Of a stretch of DNA of 8,109 bases, positions 1 through 6,641 are shown piece by piece. A model generated the notes under the pieces. It did not search any database and was not told the origin of the DNA. It saw only the letters and a program-made list of their open reading frames with translations. The position numbers and the translations under genes were made by a program. Location: NCBI GenBank assembly GCA_903831925.1, contig CAIKZV010000507.1, positions 1 through 8,109 of the forward strand. Reading direction: 5' to 3'. The DNA comes from an uncultured Burkholderiales bacterium (GTDB lineage: Bacteria > Pseudomonadota > Gammaproteobacteria > Burkholderiales > Burkholderiaceae_E). Positions within the stretch are counted from its first letter, which is position 1. Every line of letters begins with the position of its first letter.

Positions 1-262
1 CCCAGGCAGGAAGCGGAAGCGGAAAAACAGAGCGTCGCAGGCAATGACCGTACGCGGCGCTCGGAATGGAATGAGGGCGGCCGGCCGAATATCAAGTGCG
101 ACTTCGACCGATGCTACTCTCAGGCCTGTCGGAGGGCGCACTGGATGGCTCGGATGACCGTCCCTCGCCAAGCCATCCCCAACCGGATCGTCAACCCGAG
201 CCCCCGCCCTCGCGTCACCGACTTTCGCCAACCCCTGCCGCACTTTCTTCGAGCCTGCGTCC
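1..262. other. upstream region, no supported gene
   Basis: No gene can be supported here. Plus frame 2, the frame of the following FAD-subunit gene, has a stop at 155-157 and no ATG, GTG or TTG between it and 263. Plus frame 3 has a stop near 43-45. Plus frame 1 is open from the window edge to 561, but it overlaps the FAD gene by about 300 bases and its translation is not recognisable. The short minus-strand frames close quickly. Small sequence features are two tandem GGAAGC hexamers (9-20) and a 10-base palindrome, CGGCCGGCCG (78-87). The promoter of the hydroxylase cluster should lie here or further upstream, but no convincing -35/-10 pair was seen. Confidence 0.5.
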
Positions 263-1057
263 ATGTACCCCTTTACTTACGAACGCGCCAGTTCCCTGCC
301 AGACAGCGTGCAGGGATTGCGCCGCGACCCCGAGGCCAAGCTGCTGGCCGGCGGCATGACCTTGCTGCCCACCATGAAGATGCGTCTGGCAGCGCCCTCG
401 CGGCTGATCGACATCGCCCGTCTGGCCGATCTGCGCGGCATCACCCGCGAGGGCAACGCGATCGTGATCGGTGCGGCGCAACGCCACGGCGAAGTCGCCA
501 CCGACCCGACAGTGCGCGAGGCCATCCCCGCGCTGGCCGAACTGGCCGGCCATATCGGTGACCCCCAGGTGCGCGCCCGCGGCACGCTCGGCGGATCGAT
601 CGCCAACAATGATCCGGCTGCCGACTATCCGGCCGCCCTGCTCGGACTCGATGCCACGGTGATCACCGACCGGCGCTCCATTGCCGCGGCCGACTTCTTT
701 CTTGGCCTCTTTACCACCGCGCTCGAGCCCGACGAAATCATCCGCGCGGTGCGCTTTTCGGTGCCGAAACGGGCGGCCTATGCCAAGTTCGCGCAAGCCG
801 CCTCGGGCTATGCCATGGCCGGCGTGATGGTGGCGCAGCTCGATGCCGGCATCCGCGTCGCGGTCACCGGCGCAGGCCCGGGCGTGTTTCGCTGGCGCGA
901 GGCCGAAGCTGCGCTCGCAGGCAAGTGGTCGACTGATGCGATCGCCGCGTGCGCGCTCGATGCCGGCGCCCTGAACACCGACCTGCATGGCAGCGCCGCC
1001 TATCGTGCCCAGCTGGTCCGGGTGATGGCCGCGCAGGCCATCGGCCGACTGAACTGA
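263..1057 (+). CDS. molybdenum hydroxylase FAD-binding subunit (CoxM/CutM-like)
   Basis: This 264-residue protein is the medium, FAD-binding subunit of a three-subunit molybdenum hydroxylase. It takes electrons from the [2Fe-2S] subunit and passes them to an external acceptor in the cytoplasm. The N-terminus has the usual start of the family (MYPFTYERASSL). Two FAD-contact motifs are visible: LAGGMTLLP at about residues 28-36 and GTLGGSIANNDPAADYPA at about 107-124. The C-terminal third resembles the family's CO_deh_flav_C domain. The length is slightly below the family's usual 270-290 residues, with no sign of truncation. ATG 263 is the only reasonable start: the in-frame stop at 155-157 is followed by no other start codon. 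No Shine-Dalgarno sequence precedes it, so initiation is weak or leaderless. The [2Fe-2S] subunit gene begins 73 bases downstream on the same strand. The family assignment is firm; the substrate is unknown. Confidence 0.93.
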   Translation: MYPFTYERASSLPDSVQGLRRDPEAKLLAGGMTLLPTMKMRLAAPSRLIDIARLADLRGITREGNAIVIGAAQRHGEVATDPTVREAIPALAELAGHIGDPQVRARGTLGGSIANNDPAADYPAALLGLDATVITDRRSIAAADFFLGLFTTALEPDEIIRAVRFSVPKRAAYAKFAQAASGYAMAGVMVAQLDAGIRVAVTGAGPGVFRWREAEAALAGKWSTDAIAACALDAGALNTDLHGSAAYRAQLVRVMAAQAIGRLN

Positions 1058-1078
1058 ACGATTCAACTGAACGATTCA
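1052..1078. repeat. 13-base tandem duplication over a stop codon
   Basis: AACTGAACGATTC occurs at 1052-1064 and again immediately at 1065-1077, followed by a further A. The TGA stop of the FAD-subunit gene (1055-1057) lies inside the first copy. Each copy includes TGAA-CGA-TTCA, a small inverted repeat with a three-base centre. The second copy extends it to CTGAA-CGA-TTCAG (1067-1079). The stems are too short to act as a terminator. It may be a slippage duplication or, less likely, a pair of binding half-sites. Confidence 0.85.
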
Positions 1079-1130
1079 GGCCGCGAGGATCGCGCGCCTT
1101 GCCCCTCACACTGAAGCCTCGGATATCCCC

Positions 1131-1612
<482 letters not shown>

Positions 1613-1613
<1 letters not shown>

Positions 1614-1619
1614 AGAGAG
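1613..1619 (+). promoter_or_regulatory. Shine-Dalgarno sequence for large subunit
   Basis: The purine run AAGAGAG begins at the last base of the small-subunit stop codon (1611-1613) and sits 8 bases before ATG 1628. It is the best ribosome-binding sequence in the hydroxylase cluster. It supports ATG 1628 over the in-frame ATG at 1526, which would overlap the small-subunit gene by 88 bases and add 34 residues that do not look like the family. Confidence 0.7.
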
Positions 1620-1627
1620 ACAACACC

Positions 1628-3949
1628 ATGAACACTGCCACCTTCACCCCCTCGCGCGTCGAAGACCTGCGTCTGGTTACCGGCCGCGGTCGCTATACCG
1701 CCGACTGGAACCTGCCCGGCCAACTGCATGCCCACATGGTCCGCTCCGACCGCGCCCATGCCCTCATCCGCGGTATCGACACATCTGCCGCAACCGCCTC
1801 GCCCGGCGTGGTCGCCATCCTGACCGCCGACGATGTCAAAGCCGCGGGCTACACCGATATCCCGACCGGCGCGCCGGTCAAGACTGCCGACGGCTCGATG
1901 CAGGTGAAGTGCGGGATGCCGGTGCTGGCCACCGATCGCGTGCGTTTCGTCGGCCAACCGATTGCCATGGTGATCGCCGATTCGGCACGCGCCGCACAGG
2001 ACGCGGCCGAGCAGATCATGGTCGACTATGAGGACCTGGCGTCGGTGACCAGCATGGACGCCGCCCGCAGGCCCGGCGCGCCCGAGTTGCACAGTGTCGC
2101 CCCGGGCAATCTGTCAGCGGTGGCCCTGGCCGGCGACGAGGCCGCAGTCGCTGCCGCCTTTGCCCGGGCTGCGATGACCACCACCCTCAGCATGGAAAGC
2201 CAGCGACTGGCGGTGGCCCCGATGGAGTTGCGCGCCTGCCTGGTGGCCTACGATGCCACCGCCGATCGCTACACCGTCTACACGCCGACCCAGGGCATGC
2301 TCGGCATGCGAGGTTCGCTCTCGCAGATCAGCGGTGTTTCAGGCGACAAGATCCAGGTGATTGCCGAGGACGTCGGCGGATCCTTCGGTCTGCGCGGCGG
2401 CAGTGCGTCGGAGCAGGCCCTGCTGATGCTGGCCGCACGCCGTCTGGGCAAGCCGGTGAAGTGGGTCAGCTCGCGCTCGGAACATTTCACCTCCGAGTGG
2501 CACGGCCGCGCACTGCGCCTGATTGGTCATATCGCCCTCGATGCTCAGCACAACATCCTGGCGATGCGCTGGGATCATCAGGCCGACCTCGGCGCCTACA
2601 CCTGCTACTTCCAGGCCTTCATCGGCACGCGCAACCTCTCGGTCACCATGGGCGGGGTCTACCGTATCCCGGCGCTCTTTGCCCATCAGGAGCTCATCTA
2701 CACCAATACCGCGCCGGTCTCGGCCTATCGCGGCGCAGGCCGCCCCGACATCGCTTATGCCATCGAGCGGCTGATCGATCAGGCCGCCGCCGAACACGGC
2801 ATCGACCCGGTCGAGCTGCGCCGGCGCAATTTCATTCCCAACGATGCCTTCCCCTACACCACCGCCAACGGCACGGTCTATGACAGCGGCGACTTCGACG
2901 GCACGATGAGCAAGGCGCTCGTCATGGCGGACTACGCAGGCTTTTCGGCACGTCGCGATGAGGCTGCCCGGCGCGGCAAACTGCGCGGCATCGGCTTTGG
3001 CTGCTACCTCGAAGCCTCAGGCGCGGGTGGCGCTCCGAAAGACGTGGTTCGGGCGAAATTTGCCGCCGACGGTCGCATTGATGTCTTCGGCGTCACCGGC
3101 TCGTCGGGCCAGGGTCACGAGACCTCGTTTGCGCAGATCGTTGCCGACGGTCTGGGCCTGTCGCCAGCAGCAATCCGATACCGCGCGAGCGACCCGTCGC
3201 AGGAGCTGGTGGGCAACGGCACCGGCGGCTCGCGATCACTTTATGGTGCGGGCAGCGCCTGCAAGATGCTGGCCGCCCGGATCCTGGAGCTTGCGCGCCC
3301 GGCCGCAGCCAGCGCGCTCGGTGTCGCACCCGAATCGCTTCAGTATGTCGACGGTGCTTTCCAGACCGGCTCCGCCGCTGCCGTGGCGACCCAGCGCATC
3401 GGCCTGCTCGAGCTCGCCGGGAGCCTTGCCCGCAGCGCCGATGGCGCGCATCCGCTCGATTGCGAAGGCGAGGCGGTGTCGGGTGCCACCTTCCCCAACG
3501 GCTGCCATGTGGCCGAAGTCGAAATCGATCCGCAAACCGGCGTGACCGAGGTCATTGCCTACAACGCGGTCGACGACCTCGGCACGGTGATTTCGCCGCA
3601 GCTGGTGCAGGGACAGGTCCACGGCGGCGTGCTGCAGGGCGCCGGCCAGGTCTTCGGCGAGCAGATCATCTATGACGAAGAGACCGGGCAGTTGCTCACC
3701 GGCAGCTTCATGGACTATCCGATGCCGCGGGTGGGCTGGGTGCCGAACATCCGCAACGACTACAACCCGGTGCCGACCACGCTCAATGCGCTGGGCGCCA
3801 AGGGCGTGGGCGAATCGGGCTGCTCGGGCTCGCTGCCGGCGCTGGTCAATGCAATGAGCGCCGCACTGCGCAGCCGCGGCGTGCCGCCGATGGATATGCC
3901 GTTTACGCCCGCCCGAGTCTGGGAGGCGCTCAGCGAACGAGCTGGTTGA
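1628..3949 (+). CDS. molybdenum hydroxylase Mo-binding catalytic subunit (form II CoxL-like)
   Basis: This 773-residue protein is the large subunit, which holds the molybdopterin cofactor and hydroxylates the substrate with oxygen from water. The N-terminal aldehyde oxidase/xanthine dehydrogenase a/b hammerhead domain covers about residues 10-145, starting RVEDLRLVTGRGRYTAD. The Mo-binding region follows, with EDVGGSFG (247-254), AYRGAGR (366-372), GSSGQGHET (491-499) and GAKGVGESG (723-731), in which E729 is the expected catalytic glutamate. AYRGAGR marks the form II group; true CO dehydrogenases have AYxCSFR with the Cys that binds Cu. Small departures from consensus are GGSFG where GGGFG is common and MELR where MEPR is common. 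The length is normal and the frame is intact. The start at 1628 is chosen for the AAGAGAG ribosome site and the family-like N-terminus. The 3' end overlaps gspF tail to tail. Substrate candidates (aldehydes, N-heterocycles, purine-like compounds) cannot be separated. Confidence 0.94.
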   Translation: MNTATFTPSRVEDLRLVTGRGRYTADWNLPGQLHAHMVRSDRAHALIRGIDTSAATASPGVVAILTADDVKAAGYTDIPTGAPVKTADGSMQVKCGMPVLATDRVRFVGQPIAMVIADSARAAQDAAEQIMVDYEDLASVTSMDAARRPGAPELHSVAPGNLSAVALAGDEAAVAAAFARAAMTTTLSMESQRLAVAPMELRACLVAYDATADRYTVYTPTQGMLGMRGSLSQISGVSGDKIQVIAEDVGGSFGLRGGSASEQALLMLAARRLGKPVKWVSSRSEHFTSEWHGRALRLIGHIALDAQHNILAMRWDHQADLGAYTCYFQAFIGTRNLSVTMGGVYRIPALFAHQELIYTNTAPVSAYRGAGRPDIAYAIERLIDQAAAEHGIDPVELRRRNFIPNDAFPYTTANGTVYDSGDFDGTMSKALVMADYAGFSARRDEAARRGKLRGIGFGCYLEASGAGGAPKDVVRAKFAADGRIDVFGVTGSSGQGHETSFAQIVADGLGLSPAAIRYRASDPSQELVGNGTGGSRSLYGAGSACKMLAARILELARPAAASALGVAPESLQYVDGAFQTGSAAAVATQRIGLLELAGSLARSADGAHPLDCEGEAVSGATFPNGCHVAEVEIDPQTGVTEVIAYNAVDDLGTVISPQLVQGQVHGGVLQGAGQVFGEQIIYDEETGQLLTGSFMDYPMPRVGWVPNIRNDYNPVPTTLNALGAKGVGESGCSGSLPALVNAMSAALRSRGVPPMDMPFTPARVWEALSERAG
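3930..3949. other. 20-base tail-to-tail gene overlap
   Basis: The plus-strand hydroxylase large-subunit gene ends with TGA at 3947-3949. The minus-strand gspF gene ends with TGA at 3932-3930. The 20 shared bases code for the ends of both proteins (ERAG on plus, NQLVR on minus). No hairpin followed by a T-run was seen near the junction on either strand, so the two transcripts probably overlap as antisense at their 3' ends. Confidence 0.92.
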
Positions 3950-5144
3950 TCTCGATGATCGGCAGCAGCACCGCCAGCACGATCATCAGCACGATCGCGC
4001 CCATCACCAGGATCAACAAAGGTTCGAGCAGGCTGGTCAGCGCAAGCGTGCGGCGCTCGACCTCACCCGACAGGGTCTTGGCGGTGCGCTCAAGCATGTC
4101 GGGCAACTCGCCGGTGGCCTCGCCGCTGGCGATCATGTGGATCATGACCGGCGGAAAATAGCCGCCGGCAGCCAGCGCGCGCGACAGCGGCGCGCCTTCG
4201 CGCACCCGCGATACCGCATCGACCACGTTCGCCCGCATCGCCTCATTGGTGAGTGTCTGGGCGCCGGCATCCAGCGCGCGGATCAGGGGCACGCCGCTGG
4301 CCGTCAGGATGGCGAGCGTCGAGGCAAAGCGCGCGGTATTCACGCCCCTGATCAGCCGACCAAAAAGCGGCAGATTGAGCAGCCGCTTGTGCCAGGCAAG
4401 CCGCAGGCTCGGCGTCTTGAGCAGCGACTTCGCGCCCACCGCGGCGCCTGCCATCAGCAAGGCCACCAGCCAGCCCCAATGCCGCACAAAAGCCGACAGT
4501 TCGATGAGAATGACGGTCAATAGCGGCAATTTCTGCTTGGTTTGCGTAAAGACGCCGACCACTTGCGGCACCACGTAGGTCAGCAGGGCAATGATCACGC
4601 CGGCGGCCACGATCGTCACGATCACCGGGTAGGTGAAGGCCATCGTGACTCGCTGGGCGAGTGCGGTGCGCGACTCGACATAGTCGGCCAGCCGCGACAT
4701 CACCAGCCCGAGGTCGCCCGACTGCTCGCCTGCGGCCACCAGCGCGCGATACACATCCGGAAAGTCGCGCGGATACTTGCCCATCGCCGCCGCCAGGGTC
4801 TGGCCGGCCACCACCTCGCTGCGAACCGCCGCAAAACGGTCGCGCACCACCGGTCGCTCAGCCTGCTCGACGATCGCCGCGAGCGCTCGTTCGAGCGGCA
4901 GACGCGCCGACAGCAAACTGGCCAGCTGGCGGGTCGCCATCGCCAGATCGGCATCCTTCAGACGCCCGCCGATCACCATCGACCCGCCACCGCCCGCCGC
5001 CCGGTCCTCGACCGTGGCCACCGAAATTGGGGTCAGACCCCGTTCGCGAAGCACGCCCCGCGCCTGGCGGGGACTGTCGGCATCGACAATGCCGCGTTCG
5101 ATGCGCCCGGCGGCCGAAGCGGCCTCGAAGCGATAGGCCGGCAT
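3930..5144 (-). CDS. gspF: type II secretion system inner-membrane protein GspF
   Basis: This 404-residue protein is the polytopic inner-membrane platform protein of the T2SS. It links the GspE ATPase to pseudopilus assembly. It has the expected two T2SSF repeats: the first at about residues 68-190 with ALVAAGEQSGDL (134-145), the second at about 270-395 with MIASGEATGELPDML (337-351). Hydrophobic segments lie at about 170-196, 221-238 and 371-397, matching the three-helix topology of the family. The N-terminal part (MPAYRFEAASAAGRIERG, then RERGLTPISV) is typical GspF/PilC. The length is normal. Its ATG shares one base with the gspE stop and has no Shine-Dalgarno sequence, so translation probably depends on coupling to gspE. 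It is the last gene of this minus-strand operon; gspG does not follow it. PilC of type IV pili is the main alternative, but the gspD and gspE context and sequence favour GspF. Confidence 0.96.
   Translation of the reverse strand: MPAYRFEAASAAGRIERGIVDADSPRQARGVLRERGLTPISVATVEDRAAGGGGSMVIGGRLKDADLAMATRQLASLLSARLPLERALAAIVEQAERPVVRDRFAAVRSEVVAGQTLAAAMGKYPRDFPDVYRALVAAGEQSGDLGLVMSRLADYVESRTALAQRVTMAFTYPVIVTIVAAGVIIALLTYVVPQVVGVFTQTKQKLPLLTVILIELSAFVRHWGWLVALLMAGAAVGAKSLLKTPSLRLAWHKRLLNLPLFGRLIRGVNTARFASTLAILTASGVPLIRALDAGAQTLTNEAMRANVVDAVSRVREGAPLSRALAAGGYFPPVMIHMIASGEATGELPDMLERTAKTLSGEVERRTLALTSLLEPLLILVMGAIVLMIVLAVLLPIIEINQLVR
5029..5041. repeat. 13-base perfect palindrome inside gspF
   Basis: GGGGTC-A-GACCCC is a perfect 6-base inverted repeat around one base, within the gspF coding sequence. 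On the coding strand it reads GGGGTCTGACCCCAATT and encodes part of RGLTPI, a stretch conserved in GspF proteins, so protein constraint may be a sufficient explanation. Confidence 0.6.
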
Positions 5145-5146
5145 CA
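5142..5146 (-). promoter_or_regulatory. gspE-gspF stop/start overlap (TGATG)
   Basis: On the minus strand the gspE stop TGA (5146-5144) and the gspF start ATG (5144-5142) share the base A. The bases just upstream contain no purine-rich ribosome site. This arrangement usually means termination-reinitiation coupling, which would tie GspF output to GspE output. The overlap is directly visible; the coupling is inferred. Confidence 0.8.
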
Positions 5147-6583
5147 GTCGCGCGTCACGCGCACCACCTCATCGAAGGAGGTCGTGCCGTCGTGGACCCA
5201 GCGAAAACCGTCGTCGCGCATGGTCTGCATGCCGCTCTTTTGTGCGCTCGTGCGGATCTCGCCCTCGCTGGCATTGCGATGAATCATGGCGCGGATGTCT
5301 TCATCGACCTGCAGCAGCTCGTAGATACCGGTGCGACCTGAATAACCGGTGCGATTACAGGCGACGCAACCCACCGCACGCCAGCCCTTGGCCACCGGAT
5401 CGGGTTGACGGCACTGCACGCACAAGCGACGCACCAGCCGCTGCGCGCCGACGCCCAGCAGACTCGATGACAGCAGGAAGGGCTCAACCCCCATATCGAT
5501 GAGGCGGGTGACCGCCGAGACCGCATCGTTGGTGTGCAGCGTGGCCAGCACCAGGTGACCGGTGAGCGAGGCCTGGACCGCGATCTGCGCGGTCTCGAGG
5601 TCGCGGATCTCGCCAATCATGATGACGTCGGGATCCTGGCGCAGGATCGAGCGCAGGGCCTTGGCAAAGGTCATGTCGATCCGGGCATTGACCTGGGTCT
5701 GACCGATGCCTTCCAGGTCGTATTCAATCGGATCTTCGACCGTCATCACATTGACGGTGGTCGCATCGATGCGATTGAGCGCTGAATAGAGCGTGGTGGT
5801 CTTGCCCGAGCCGGTCGGCCCGGTCACCAGCACGATGCCGTGCGGCTGATGGACCAGCCGATCGAAGTTGACCAGGGTCGCATCGGCCATGCCGAGCTTG
5901 GCCAGGTCGAGCCGACCGGCTTCTTTCTCGAGCAGACGCAGCACCGCGCGCTCGCCATGCCCGGTGGGCAGAGTCGAGACCCGGACATCCACTGCGCGCC
6001 CGCCGATGCGAAGCGTGATGCGGCCATCCTGCGGCAGACGTTTCTCGGCAATATCGAGGCTCGCCATGATCTTGATCCGCGAGACCAGCGCGGCGTGCAG
6101 CTCGCGCTTGGGTCGCACCACATCGCGCAGCGCGCCATCGACCCGAAAGCGCACCATCGAATAGGACTCGAAGGGCTCGATATGGATGTCGGAGGCGCCG
6201 TCGCGCGCAGCCTGAGTGAGCAGCGCATTGATCATGCGGATGATCGGCGCATCGTCCTCGGTCTCGAGCAGATCCTCGATCTTGGGGATGTCCTGCAGCA
6301 GCCGCGACAGGTCGAGGTCGCTTTCGACCTCATCGACCACCGAGGCGGCCGAGCCCTCCTGCTGCGAATAGGCCCGCGCGATGGCCGCCGACAGCTCAGA
6401 GCCGTCCTTGCGAACCGGCACTACCCTCAGGGGCAGCGTGCGCGCGAGTTCGGCCAGGGCATGGGAGGGAGTGGCGTCGCCGACCCAGACCTCGATCGAA
6501 TCCCCCGACACGCCCGATACCAGCATCTGATTCTGGCGCGCAAAACCATAAGGGACGTAGCGGGCAGGCGAGACCTGACTCAT
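5144..6583 (-). CDS. gspE: type II secretion system ATPase GspE
   Basis: This 479-residue protein is the cytoplasmic hexameric ATPase that powers pseudopilus assembly. The N-terminal domain (about residues 1-100) includes the family-like LPYGFARQ-type segment near 10-17 and should contact GspL. The catalytic part has the N2 domain (about 110-240, with DGASDIHIEP at 128-137), Walker A GPTGSGKT (255-262), Asp box VEDPIEY (282-288), Walker B DVIMIGEIRD (319-328) and His box TGHLVLATLHTNDA (341-354). A zinc-binding tetracysteine motif follows: C388/C391 and C406/C409. Only 14 residues separate the pairs, about half the usual loop. The C-terminus has GYSGRTGIYELL, standard for GspE/PilB. It lies 58 bases after gspD and overlaps gspF by one base. 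PilB is less likely: the protein is shorter than PilB and sits between gspD and gspF. Confidence 0.97.
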   Translation of the reverse strand: MSQVSPARYVPYGFARQNQMLVSGVSGDSIEVWVGDATPSHALAELARTLPLRVVPVRKDGSELSAAIARAYSQQEGSAASVVDEVESDLDLSRLLQDIPKIEDLLETEDDAPIIRMINALLTQAARDGASDIHIEPFESYSMVRFRVDGALRDVVRPKRELHAALVSRIKIMASLDIAEKRLPQDGRITLRIGGRAVDVRVSTLPTGHGERAVLRLLEKEAGRLDLAKLGMADATLVNFDRLVHQPHGIVLVTGPTGSGKTTTLYSALNRIDATTVNVMTVEDPIEYDLEGIGQTQVNARIDMTFAKALRSILRQDPDVIMIGEIRDLETAQIAVQASLTGHLVLATLHTNDAVSAVTRLIDMGVEPFLLSSSLLGVGAQRLVRRLCVQCRQPDPVAKGWRAVGCVACNRTGYSGRTGIYELLQVDEDIRAMIHRNASEGEIRTSAQKSGMQTMRDDGFRWVHDGTTSFDEVVRVTRD

Positions 6584-6591
6584 GGGAGCGG

Positions 6592-6595
6592 CCTT
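6592..6595 (-). promoter_or_regulatory. probable Shine-Dalgarno sequence of gspE
   Basis: On the minus strand AAGG lies 8 bases before ATG 6583 in the 58-base gspD-gspE gap (6584-6641). It supports the chosen start. Unlike gspF, gspE therefore has its own ribosome site. No terminator or promoter was recognised in the gap. Confidence 0.5.
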
Positions 6596-6641
6596 ATCAA
6601 GTCAGAAACAAGCGAAAGCGCGGGCATCAAGGGCCGCAGGC

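Noticed and set aside
215..1066. 283-codon open frame on the minus strand opposite the FAD-subunit gene
   Set aside because: It is antisense to a clear family member, its composition is that of a GC-rich shadow frame (rich in Gly, Arg, His, Ala), and it has no recognisable motif.
3850..4050. Bidirectional terminator between the convergent operons
   Set aside because: The coding regions overlap, and I could find no GC-rich hairpin with a T-run on either strand around the junction.
4542..5282. Plus-strand open frames of 226-246 codons across the 5' part of gspF and the 3' end of gspE
   Set aside because: They cross two well-supported minus-strand genes and their coupled junction, and show no family resemblance.
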